Below are positions 7,283 to 15,993 of a stretch of DNA of 42,624 nt, piece after piece. Origin of the DNA: Gallionella sp. (GTDB taxonomy: Bacteria; Pseudomonadota; Gammaproteobacteria; Burkholderiales; Gallionellaceae). The stretch lies in NCBI GenBank assembly GCA_030700315.1, contig JAUYJO010000011.1:1-42624 (forward strand), written 5' to 3'. A program made the translations under genes and the position numbers. The notes under the pieces were generated by a model, which worked only from the letters and a program-made list of their open reading frames with translations, ran no database searches and had not been told where the DNA came from. Position 1 is the stretch's first letter. Each line of letters opens with the position of its first letter.

Positions 7283-9705
7283 TATTGCTCCGTTTGCATG
7301 TTTTCCCAGCCTTCCTCAACATAGCCCAGAAAAACCTCCGGGCTGACGCGAAAAGCCCCGCCGGTCGGGCAAGCGCGGACACAAGCGGGTAAGCCGAGAA
7401 TGCCTTTGCACATATCGCATTTCACGGCTTTCTTGGCGGACGTCTCGCCTGCCTCACTCTGCGCATTTGAATGATGGTTGCCCGTACCGAATATTATCTG
7501 CAAAATACTGCGTTGCTGGTGTGCTTTTCTGGTTGCCATTTGAATGACGCCATAAGGGCAGTTGTTCTGGCAATTTCCGCATCCGATGCAACTGTCCCCG
7601 ATAAATACTTCGCCATTGACCGAACGATGAATCGCGTCGGGCGGGCAATCTTTCATGCAATGGGGATGCTCGCAATGCCGGCATGAAGCGGGAACATGAA
7701 TTTGTTCATAGGTCGGGCCGGCTGCCCGGTTAAGCCGCGAAGTCCCATCATGCACATCCGCGCAGGCGGCTTCGCAATTATTGCAGCGTATGCACCGTGA
7801 ATAGTCAATCAGCAGTATGTCTGTCGCCTCCCCCACTCCCTGATCTATCAGGAATTTGACCAGGCCGCTGAATTTACCGGATAAAGCGGAATCGCCCATG
7901 CGCACCCGTTCCAGGTAGCGGCTGTCAACCTTGCTGCGTATCGAGGAATTTCTCAGCATCACCGCGCTAACCCGCTCGGCTTCGAGCAAAACCACCTCGG
8001 TGGGCGAGGCGGCACGCACGGTCGCAGAACGTGGCATGTTGGAAACCAAAGCCATCTCCCCGACATAATTACCTGCGGAGACATAGGCCAACACCACCTC
8101 TTTGCCGGCGATAATGCGGGATACGGTAACGGAGCCGCGCCGGATCATATATAACCCATCCGCTTTATCGCCCTCATTAAACAGCGTTTCCCCGACTGCG
8201 TATTGTTTAAACTGGGATTCCTGAACCAGATGATCGAGTTCGCTTTCCTGGAGCGAGGCATCCAGATAATTTCGCACAATCCGCTTGAGTGATACCTCAT
8301 CCAGCCTGCGCTGCACACCAGTGGCTGTTTGCAGCAATTTAAGCATCGAACGGCGCGGTGTTTCGACAAGCACACAATCCTCACCGGCAATCACGGTACC
8401 CGAGCGGCGGCGTCCGGACAACAAACCCATCTCACCAAAAAAGTCTCCCGCATTCAGTGTGAAAATGGCGGGGGCGTCATCCTTGCCTTCGACACGTATG
8501 GTGACTTTGCCTCTCAGGATCGAGAAAAAACTGTTGCTATAGTCATTCTGTTTAAAAACCACTCCGCCTGGAGGCGGTGCAAAAATCGTACTATCCAGCA
8601 TGAACTCGCGCAATTGCAGGGTGGTGAGCGATGCCAACAGCGGCTGGTTGTCCCTGATCAGCGCAATACCATCGTTAACCGAGTGAATGCCGAGGATGCC
8701 GGAAAACTTTTCCCGCAGCAGCACTTCGTCTGCCGGCTCCACTGGATTTCCCAGGATGTATTCGACGACCTCGTATCCCTGATTCATTGCCTGCTTGATG
8801 AGCGGGTAGCCGGCTAATGTTCCCACGATATATAAGCCTGGCACGTTTGATTCATAGCGCTCCGACAGTTGCGGCACAGAAGCGATGTCGTTGTTCGGAA
8901 AGCTTACGCCAAAGCTTTCCACCAACCGGCGCGGTGGATTAGCGCCAAGGCGCGCGATAATACGATGGCAGCCGATATGCTCCAGACCCTGCGGCGTTTG
9001 CACGACAAAACTAACGGGCAAGCCACCTGCAGAAGAATTTTCCACGCACTTTGCCCAAGTGCTGACGCGCGTTTCAATTTTTCCTTCCGTGACGGCCGCC
9101 ATCAACAGATCGTAATTGAGCTCCTTGCAATTGCTGAATTCCTCGCTACGATTGATCAGAATCACCCGATTTTGCCCGGCGAGCGCAAGCGCATTTTCTA
9201 CAGCGGCATCGCCGCCGCCGACCACCACAATGGTTTCATTGCAAAATTCATTCGGATCATCCAGTTGATACTGCACTTCTGGAAGGTCTTCACCCGGCAC
9301 CCCCAGCTTGCGGATATTCCCTTGCAGCCCGATGGCGAGCACCACAAATTCGGCAGTCAAGGTCTCGCCTGACAACAGCGTAATTTTGAAATCTCCGCAT
9401 TGCCCCGAGATGGCGGAAACAGTTGCACCTGTTCGCAGGTTGACCCGATGCTTGGCGATTTCCTGTTGCCATGTCTCCAGAATTACTTCTCGAATTCCCG
9501 CACCGAAGCTCATGGTGCTGCGCAATGGCAGTTGCTTAGGCTCCGCCATCACCAGCTTTCCCTTTTGGTAGCGATGTAGTGTGTTGGCCGCATGTGGCGC
9601 GGATTCGAGAAGAATGTGGGAAACACCCTGTTCGGCTGCACGAGCCGCGGCAGAAACCCCTCCCGGCCCCGCGCCAATGATCGCAATTTTGAAATTTTCA
9701 CTCAT
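7282..9705 (-). CDS. FAD/NAD(P) reductase fused to two cyclic-nucleotide-binding domains and a 4x[4Fe-4S] ferredoxin domain (module 2)
   Basis: This 807-residue full-length paralogue of the gene at 261-2681 is collinear over its whole length. It keeps IIGAGPGG (FAD), VVVGGGDAA (NAD(P)), two Crp-like domains with FGEMGLLSGRRRSGT and VGEMALVSNMPRSAT cassettes, and all 16 ferredoxin cysteines (CIRCNNCEAAC, CRHCEHPHCMKDC, CIGCGNCQNNC, CDMCKGILGLPACVRAC). No DNA-binding helix-turn-helix follows the barrels, so they are more likely sensor or regulatory domains than transcription factors. It is first of a three-gene operon with the membrane protein and the decahaem cytochrome. Ligand, electron acceptor and direction are unknown. 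Confidence 0.88.
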   Translation of the reverse strand: MSENFKIAIIGAGPGGVSAAARAAEQGVSHILLESAPHAANTLHRYQKGKLVMAEPKQLPLRSTMSFGAGIREVILETWQQEIAKHRVNLRTGATVSAISGQCGDFKITLLSGETLTAEFVVLAIGLQGNIRKLGVPGEDLPEVQYQLDDPNEFCNETIVVVGGGDAAVENALALAGQNRVILINRSEEFSNCKELNYDLLMAAVTEGKIETRVSTWAKCVENSSAGGLPVSFVVQTPQGLEHIGCHRIIARLGANPPRRLVESFGVSFPNNDIASVPQLSERYESNVPGLYIVGTLAGYPLIKQAMNQGYEVVEYILGNPVEPADEVLLREKFSGILGIHSVNDGIALIRDNQPLLASLTTLQLREFMLDSTIFAPPPGGVVFKQNDYSNSFFSILRGKVTIRVEGKDDAPAIFTLNAGDFFGEMGLLSGRRRSGTVIAGEDCVLVETPRRSMLKLLQTATGVQRRLDEVSLKRIVRNYLDASLQESELDHLVQESQFKQYAVGETLFNEGDKADGLYMIRRGSVTVSRIIAGKEVVLAYVSAGNYVGEMALVSNMPRSATVRAASPTEVVLLEAERVSAVMLRNSSIRSKVDSRYLERVRMGDSALSGKFSGLVKFLIDQGVGEATDILLIDYSRCIRCNNCEAACADVHDGTSRLNRAAGPTYEQIHVPASCRHCEHPHCMKDCPPDAIHRSVNGEVFIGDSCIGCGNCQNNCPYGVIQMATRKAHQQRSILQIIFGTGNHHSNAQSEAGETSAKKAVKCDMCKGILGLPACVRACPTGGAFRVSPEVFLGYVEEGWENMQTEQ

Positions 9706-9850
9706 GGTCCAGACGCACCTTTTACAATTAAGCCGACATGTGGCGCGAAAGCAAAATTCAGTCAGTCAGAGAGAGAAAAAGTTACCCAACATGCCGCCAG
9801 ATTGCGATTTCCAAGCTGGCGTAGTTTTTTGCGGCCGCGAAAATCCGCGT

Positions 9851-9949
9851 CAATATGGCGAGAAGAGCGCTTGCTTGCAGGTTGCGAGCGCGGAAATGCC
9901 GCGTTCGCAACCATGCCCCAGCGTATCGCCCCGACGCCGCGCCATATTG
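9851..9949. repeat. Nested inverted repeat (REP/BIME-like)
   Basis: Outer arms CAATATGGCG (9851-9860) and CGCCATATTG (9940-9949) are perfect complements. Inside them GGTTGCGAGCGCGG (9880-9893) pairs with CCGCGTTCGCAACC (9899-9912) over 14 positions, with one G-T wobble and a 5-base loop. There is no T run after the inner stem, so it is not a standard terminator. Only one copy is in this window, so a dispersed-repeat nature is a guess. Confidence 0.6.
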
Positions 9950-10068
9950 AAGCAGGCTTTAGATAGCCGTTCACACACCGAATTTCGCCGCTGTGACGGT
10001 ATTTTTTATTAGAAAATCCCTTACCGATCAGCGCGGACTGTATCAACTCTTCACAACATTTCATATAT

Positions 10069-10092
10069 GCCGAAATATCTATATATTTCGGC
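10069..10092. repeat. Perfect AT-rich palindrome
   Basis: GCCGAAATAT (10069-10078) and ATATTTCGGC (10083-10092) are perfect complements around a 4-base centre (CTAT). It could be a regulator site or an RNA hairpin. It is about 365 bp from the nearest start codon (9705), far for an operator. Confidence 0.55.
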
Positions 10093-10188
10093 CTAACTAT
10101 ATTTACTTAAGCACGCAAAAAGTTGTGTGATTTGTGGCAACTACTCAGGTCGAAGCAGTGTGCTCGAAAAATAGCCACAACGCCAGTC

Positions 10189-10211
10189 CCTTCCCCTTGG
10201 AAGGGGGAAGG
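10189..10211. repeat. C/G-rich hairpin
   Basis: CCTTCCCC (10189-10196) pairs with GGGGAAGG (10204-10211) across a 7-base loop. It belongs to a set of similar C-run/G-run intergenic hairpins in this window (near 30650-30720 and 30926-31055). No T run follows. Confidence 0.5.
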
Positions 10212-10536
10212 TTAGGATGGCGGCTATGACACGGCGTTGCGAAGCATCTGGGGCGGGAATGGCCGCCTCACACCCGCTCCCGCAATCGGCTGGCTTCGCC
10301 AGTAACGTGTCGCGGGATGTGGGGGTGGGAGGGTGGAGCCATCGCAAAGTGTCTTTTACCCCACCTTTCTACTCCCCCTCCCAGTTGCCCCCTCGCTTCG
10401 CTCTCCACCTTGAATGGGGAGGAGTTTGCGCTTCGGAATTGCGTGCATAGAGTAGTCTTGCAGGGGGACGTATCGGGCGTTTCGGGTGCATTCGAAAGTG
10501 GTGGTAATTCTATCGATAGCGTGCGCACAGCGCAGG

Positions 10537-13362
10537 TTACGATGGTTTTTTCATCGCCTGCTTCAGATATTTCCCCGTCACGCTGTTCTTGTCTTTGGTG
10601 ATGTCCTTCGGCGCGCCTTCCGCGATGATGCGGCCGCCGCCGTCGCCGCCTTCGGGGCCGAGGTCGATCACCCAGTCGGCGGTCTTGATCACGTCGAGGT
10701 TGTGTTCGATCACCACCACGGTGTTGCCCTGGTCGCGCAGTTTGTGGATCACTTTCAGCAGCAGCGCGATGTCGTGAAAGTGCAGGCCGGTGGTCGGTTC
10801 GTCGAGGATGTACAGGGTGCGCCCGGTGTCGCGCTTGGAAAGCTCCAGCGACAGCTTGACGCGCTGTGCCTCGCCGCCGGACAGCGTGGTGGCGGATTGC
10901 CCCAGCGTGATGTAGCCGAGGCCGACATCGAGCAGGGTTTGCAGTTTGCGCGCGATGACCGGCACGGGCTTGAAGAATTCGTGCGCCTGTTCGACGGTCA
11001 TCTGCAAAATCTGGTGGACGTTTTTGCCCTTGTACTAGATCTCCAGCGTCTCGCGGTTGTAGCGCTGGCTGTGGCACACGTCGCACGGCACATACACGTC
11101 CGGCAGGAAGTGCATCTCCACCTTGATCATGCCGTCGCCCTGGCAGGATTCGCAGCGCCCGCCCTTGACGTTGAACGAGAAGCGCCCCGGCCCGTAGCCG
11201 CGTTCGCGCGCCGACGGCACCCCGGCGAACAGCTCGCGGATCGGCGTGAACAGGCCGGTGTAGGTGGCGGGATTGGAGCGCGGCGTGCGCCCGATCGGCG
11301 ACTGATCGACGTTGATCACCTTGTCGAAAAATTCCAGCCCGCTGATCTCGGCATAGGGCGCGGGTTCGGTGTTGCTGCCGTACAGATGCTGCGCCACGGC
11401 GGGATACAGCGTGTCGTTGATCAGCGTGGACTTGCCGGAGCCGGATACGCCGGTCACGCACACCAGCAGGCCGACCGGCAGGTTCAGCGTGATGTCCTTC
11501 AGGTTGTTGCCGGAAGCGCCGACGATGTGCAGCATGCGTTCCGGGTCGGGCTTGAGAGATTTTTCCGGCATCGGGATGCTGCGGCGGCCGGTCAGGTAAT
11601 CGCCGGTGAGCGACTGCTCGCTCTGGCAGATTTCCTCCGGCGTGCCTTGCGCCACGACCAGCCCGCCGTGTTCGCCCGCGCCCGGCCCCATGTCCACCAC
11701 ATAGTCGGCATGGCGGATCGCCTCCTCGTCGTGTTCCACCACGATCACGCTGTTGCCCATGTCGCGCAGCTTCTTCAGTGTCTGCAGCAGCCGGTCATTG
11801 TCGCGCTGGTGCAGGCCGATGGAAGGTTCGTCGAGGACATACATCACGCCGGTCAGGCCGGAGCCGATCTGCGACGCGAGGCGGATGCGCTGTGCCTCGC
11901 CGCCGGACAGCGTTTCGGCGGAGCGTTCCAGCGACAGGTAATCCAGTCCGACGTTATTGAGAAAGGTCAGGCGGCTGGCGATTTCCAGCACGATCTTTTC
12001 CGCAATCGCCTGCTTGTGGCCTTGCAGCTTCAGGCCTTGGAAGAAAGTTAGCGCCTGCTTCAGCGGCAGCGCGCTGATCTCGTACAGGTTCATTTCCGCG
12101 ACACGCACATGGCGCGCTTCAAGGCGCAGGCGCGTGCCCTTGCACTCCGGGCATGGGCAACTGTTCAGGTATTTCGCCAACTCCTCGCGCACGGCGGGCG
12201 AATCGGTCTCCTTGTAGCGGCGTTCCAGATTGTTGACTATGCCCTCGAAGGCATGTTCGCGCAGCATCGGCTTGCCGCGCTCGTTGATATATTGGAACGC
12301 GATCTCAGTCCTGCCGCTGCCGTACAGGATCACCTGCTGAATCTTCTCCGGCAGACTCTCAAACGACTGCTCGATGTCGAAGCTGTAATGCTTCGCGAGG
12401 CCGGCAAGCAACTGGTGATAGAACTGGTTGCGCCGGTCCCAGCCCTTGATCGCGCCGGAGCTTAACGACAACTGCGGAAAGGCGACGATGCGCTTGGGAT
12501 CGAAAAAGCTGATGTTGCCGAGGCCGTCGCACTTCGGGCAGGCGCCCATCGGGTTGTTGAACGAGAACAAACGCGGTTCCAGTTCCGGCAGCGAGTAGCT
12601 GCAAATCGGGCAGGCGAATTTCGCCGAGAACAGATGCTCTTTCTCGGTATCCATTTCCACCGCCAGCGCGCGTCCTTCGGCGTGGCGCAGCGCGGTCTCG
12701 AACGATTCGGCCAGACGCTGCTTGGATTCCGCATTCACCTTCAGCCGGTCCACCACGATCTCGACGGTGTGCTTCCTGGTTTTCTGCAACGCCGGCAAGG
12801 CGTCGATCTCGTAAACCTTGCCGTTGATGCGCAGCCGCGTAAAACCCTGCGCGCGCAGCTCGTCGAACAGATCCAGCTGCTCGCCCTTGCGCTCCACCAC
12901 CAAAGGAGAAAGAATCATCACCTTCGTGCCTTCCGGCAGCTCCAGCACATGATCCACCATCTGGCCCACGCTCTGCGCCTGCAACACCAAATCATGCTGC
13001 GGGCAATACGGATCGCCGGCGCGCGCGAACAGCAGGCGCAGGTACTCGTGAATTTCGGTGACCGTGCCGACGGTGGAGCGCGGGTTGTGCGACGTGGCTT
13101 TCTGCTCGATCGCGATTGCCGGAGAAAGCCCCTCGATCAGGTCCACGTCGGGCTTTTCCATCAGCTGCAAAAACTGCCGCGCATACGCCGACAGCGATTC
13201 CACATAGCGCCGCTGCCCCTCGGCATACAAGGTGTCGAACGCGAGTGAAGACTTGCCCGAACCCGACAACCCGGTGATCACCACCAGCTTGTGGCGCGGC
13301 AGATCGATGTTGATGTTCTTCAGGTTATGCGTGCGCGCACCGCGAATTTTGATTTGTTCCAT
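10537..13362 (-). pseudogene. uvrA: Excinuclease ABC subunit A with an in-frame amber codon
   Basis: UvrA is the ATP-driven damage-recognition subunit of nucleotide excision repair. The frame is collinear with UvrA over 941 codons (E. coli 940): first Walker [10 protein letters not shown], zinc-finger cysteines, ABC signature [11 protein letters not shown], second Walker [11 protein letters not shown]-terminal zinc module (CESCQGDG...CDVCHSQRY). Codon 776 is TAG (11035-11037), where homologues have a residue between RETLEI and YKGK. The same frame then continues intact for 165 codons with signature [11 protein letters not shown] and Walker [13 protein letters not shown]. Termination there would remove the signature and Walker B of ATPase II and should abolish repair. 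The start [13 protein letters not shown] at 13362 fits homologues; upstream in-frame Met codons are unsupported. A natural mutation, sequencing error or readthrough are all possible. Confidence 0.9.
11035..11037 (-). other. In-frame TAG interrupting uvrA
   Basis: The minus-strand triplets run GAG ATC TAG TAC AAG GGC, giving E-I-stop-Y-K-G. No frame shift is needed to continue the UvrA sequence on the far side, and one base change from CAG or AAG would create the TAG. A weak restart could occur at a TTG (11007) or ATG (11001) just downstream, but I see no ribosome site there. Confidence 0.95.
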
Positions 13363-13721
13363 GTCAGGCTGCGAATGAGTAAAACGACCGGGCAATATAC
13401 GCGAATTCTGATGCTTTCCCAACATGTGCATACAGGTCTTGGCAATAAGCGGCCTGGATGCTTTCTTCCTCCATCGCGGCAAGCTGTTCGGCCTGATGCT
13501 CGGCCATCAGCGCGCCGGTTGGTTCTCCGATGTCGCCGTCCATTGATCGCAAAGTGGGCTGCACTTCGTCTGTTCGTGGCCTGATACCACCGAGGCCGCT
13601 GCCGCATTCGCATCTGCGTGCGGAGCTGAAAATACGGCCATGTATAATTCCACGCTCGATATCTGATGCGCATTTTTGTGCGCCCCTTTTTTGTATTCTT
13701 AAATTTTTCGGATCACCGCTG
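13363..13721. other. Divergent intergenic region between uvrA and nhaD
   Basis: No convincing gene. A TATAAT hexamer lies at 13643-13648, about 74 bp before the nhaD start, and could be a -10 box, but no good -35 partner is seen at the right distance. A minus-strand frame across this region runs into nhaD on the opposite strand and has no recognisable domain. No LexA-type SOS box was evident upstream of uvrA. Confidence 0.4.
13643..13648 (+). promoter_or_regulatory. Possible -10 box upstream of nhaD
   Basis: A perfect TATAAT hexamer sits in the uvrA-nhaD intergenic region, oriented toward nhaD. The -35 position has no TTGACA-like sequence, so this is only a weak call. Confidence 0.3.
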
Positions 13722-15137
13722 ATGAAACGTCTTACCCTGTTCCTTGCATTGCTGTTTTTGCCGTTGCTGGCGCAGGCTTCGGCAGGCGTCGAACGCCTCG
13801 ACCTGACCGGCAACTGGGTCGGCATCACCTCGGTGCTGCTGTTCTTTGTCGCCTATCTGGTCGTGATGGCCGAGGAATTCACCCATCTGCGCAAATCCAA
13901 GCCGGTGATGCTGGCGGCGGGCGTGATCTGGGCGATGATCGCCTGGCATTATCAGGCGCACGACATCCCGCATGTCGTCGAGACCGCGCTGCGCCACAAC
14001 CTGGAGGAGTACGCCGAGCTGATGCTGTTCCTGCTGGTGGCGATGACCTTCATCAACGCGATGGAAGAGCGCAACGTGTTCGAGGCGCTGCGCTCCTGGC
14101 TGATCCGCAAGGGCTTCGGCTACCGCGCGCTGTTCTGGGTCACCGGCCTGCTGGCGTTCTTCATCTCGCCGGTCGCCGACAATCTGACCACCGCGTTGCT
14201 GATGGCGGCGGTGGTGATGGCGGTCGGCGGCGGCAACCGGAAATTTGTCATGCTCGCGTGCATCAACATCGTGGTCGCCGCCAATGCGGGTGGCGCGTTC
14301 AGCCCGTTCGGCGACATCACCACGCTGATGGTTTGGCAGAAGAACATCGTGACCAGCAATGGCGCGGTCGATTTCTGGGTATTCTTCGCGCTGTTCGTCC
14401 CGTCGCTGGTCAACTGGCTGGTGCCGGCGGCGCTGATGCATTTTGCCGTGCCGGACGAGAAGCCGCTGGGCGGCGGCGAGAGGATCGCGATGCGGCGCGG
14501 TGCGCTCACCATCGTGGTGCTGTTTCTGTTCACCATCGCGCTGGCGGTGACATTCCACAGCGCGCTCGGCCTGCCGCCGGTGATCGGCATGCTCACCGGC
14601 CTGTCGCTGCTCCAGTTTTTCGCCTATTACCTGAAAACGCGCGGCGAGAAGACCCACGCGCGCGGCGGTGACGCGGAAAACATCGGCAGCCCGGTGGCGT
14701 TCGACATCTACCGCAAGGTGGCGCGCGCCGAATGGGACACGCTGTTTTTCTTCTACGGCGTGGTGATGTGCGTCGGCGGGCTAGGCTTCATCGGCTACCT
14801 GGCGATGATCTCGCAGGTGATGTACGGCGACTGGGGCGCGACCAACGCCAACATCGCCGTCGGCGTGATCTCGGCCATCGTCGATAACATCCCGGTGATG
14901 TTCGCCGTGCTGTCGATGATGCCGGACATGCCGGTCGGCCAATGGCTGCTGGTCACGCTGACCGCCGGAGTAGGCGGCTCGCTGCTGTCCATCGGCTCGG
15001 CGGCAGGCGTCGCGCTGATGGGCCAGGCGCGCGGCACCTACACCTTCTTCGGCCACCTTAAATGGACGCCGGCCATCGCGCTCGGCTACGCGGCGAGCAT
15101 CGCCACACACATGGCGCTGAACCGCAGCCTGTTCTGA
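13722..15137 (+). CDS. nhaD: NhaD-type Na+/H+ antiporter
   Basis: This 471-residue integral membrane protein exchanges external H+ for internal Na+ (or Li+) in salt and pH homeostasis. The N-terminus is a signal-like helix (MKRLTLFLALLFLPLLAQASA), as in other NhaD proteins. About a dozen hydrophobic helices follow, with the family's conserved stretches SPVADNLTTALLM (about residues 150-162) and NAGGAFSPFGDITTLMVW (about 188-205), where polar residues inside helices carry ion coupling, and a C-terminal VDNIPVMFAVLSMM. The start at 13722 is chosen for the signal-like helix; a longer in-frame extension upstream is not supported. The gene ends 6 bp before the next one. Confidence 0.93.
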   Translation: MKRLTLFLALLFLPLLAQASAGVERLDLTGNWVGITSVLLFFVAYLVVMAEEFTHLRKSKPVMLAAGVIWAMIAWHYQAHDIPHVVETALRHNLEEYAELMLFLLVAMTFINAMEERNVFEALRSWLIRKGFGYRALFWVTGLLAFFISPVADNLTTALLMAAVVMAVGGGNRKFVMLACINIVVAANAGGAFSPFGDITTLMVWQKNIVTSNGAVDFWVFFALFVPSLVNWLVPAALMHFAVPDEKPLGGGERIAMRRGALTIVVLFLFTIALAVTFHSALGLPPVIGMLTGLSLLQFFAYYLKTRGEKTHARGGDAENIGSPVAFDIYRKVARAEWDTLFFFYGVVMCVGGLGFIGYLAMISQVMYGDWGATNANIAVGVISAIVDNIPVMFAVLSMMPDMPVGQWLLVTLTAGVGGSLLSIGSAAGVALMGQARGTYTFFGHLKWTPAIALGYAASIATHMALNRSLF

Positions 15138-15143
15138 CGAGCC

Positions 15144-15839
15144 GTGCTTAACCTGATCAGAGGTGTACGGCTATTCTGCTCCGCATTAAATTTTGCGGGC
15201 ACCTTAAAAATTCATATTCGGCGCACCCTTCTGCTAGTTGTAGCCATTGCCCTTATCTCTGCCTGCGACAGCAAGGCCAAGGAAGAAGCGCTTCCTTCCG
15301 GTAGTCTGGTGGTAGCGTTGGGAGATAGTCTGACTGCCGGGGCTGGCGTGGCTCCTGACGAGGCGTGGCCAGCTTTGTTGGCGAGCCGGACGGGGTGGGT
15401 GGTAATCAATGGTGGAATCAGCGGTGACACCAGTGGCGGCGCATTGCGCCGCTTGCCGGAACTGCTTGAGGAGCACAACCCGGTTCTGGTGCTGGTGGCG
15501 CTGGGCGGTAACGATATGCTGCGCCGCATCCCCCAGCAGGAAACTATCGACAATCTCGGCAGGATGCTCGCCATGATCAAGGCGCATGGAGCGAAGCCGG
15601 TGTTGCTGGCTACGCCGGAACCGAGCGTTGCCGGAGCTGTTCTTCAAAGTTTATCGGCGGCGGATTTCTATCGCAGTGTAGCCGGAGAGCACCGGGTTCC
15701 ATTGATCGAAGAGGCGATTGCCGATGTCCTTTCCGATCCGCAAATGAAGGGCGATCCGCTGCACCCGAATAGAGTTGGTCACGCGCAATTAGCCCAGGAA
15801 ATTTTCGATGCGCTCAAGTCTATCGGGTATGCGGGCTGA
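15144..15839 (+). CDS. TesA-like SGNH/GDSL esterase, probable lipoprotein
   Basis: This 231-residue hydrolase of the SGNH superfamily has block I GDSLTAGAGV with the nucleophile Ser, block II GGISGDTSGG, block III GGNDM and block V DPLHPNRVGH with the catalytic Asp and His. This order matches TesA (thioesterase I / arylesterase / lysophospholipase). A hydrophobic helix ending in LISAC suggests a lipobox, so it may be anchored in the envelope rather than free in the periplasm. The annotated ATG gives an unusually long 25-residue lead before the hydrophobic stretch, so the true start may be a non-ATG codon further in. It lies 6 bp after nhaD and may be cotranscribed. Confidence 0.87.
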   Translation: MLNLIRGVRLFCSALNFAGTLKIHIRRTLLLVVAIALISACDSKAKEEALPSGSLVVALGDSLTAGAGVAPDEAWPALLASRTGWVVINGGISGDTSGGALRRLPELLEEHNPVLVLVALGGNDMLRRIPQQETIDNLGRMLAMIKAHGAKPVLLATPEPSVAGAVLQSLSAADFYRSVAGEHRVPLIEEAIADVLSDPQMKGDPLHPNRVGHAQLAQEIFDALKSIGYAG

Positions 15840-15993
15840 GGGGGCGGGCGTGGCAATCAATCAACCGCATCAACGCATCGCACCCCTTATGTTCTTATGC
15901 TTCGCGGCGCTCTGCATGCTCTCTGCCCGCATGTTTTCGGGTAAAATCTGCGGCCTAAACCGTTAATCCGACAGAAACCGAGAACAGCCCAGC

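Larger units (their letters stand above)
9706..10536. other. Gene-free, hairpin-rich intergenic region
   Basis: No convincing coding sequence occurs in these 830 bp; short frames on both strands have no family resemblance. It holds a large nested inverted repeat (9851-9949), a perfect AT-rich palindrome (10069-10092), a C/G-rich hairpin (10189-10211) and one copy of the CCCCCTCGCTTCGCTC motif (about 10388-10403). Any promoter for the module 2 operon should lie near 9706-9800, but I cannot point to convincing boxes. Confidence 0.5.

Noticed and set aside
10268-11461. Minus-strand frame in another phase overlapping the uvrA amber site
   Set aside because: Its product is arginine-rich with no UvrA-like content, so the break in uvrA is a nonsense codon and not a frameshift into this frame.
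10486-12051. Long plus-strand open frame (521 codons) opposite uvrA
   Set aside because: It is a high-GC antisense shadow with no family resemblance; the minus-strand UvrA frame accounts for the sequence.
13364-13828. Minus-strand frame between uvrA and nhaD
   Set aside because: It runs into the nhaD coding region on the opposite strand and resembles nothing known, so I treat it as chance.
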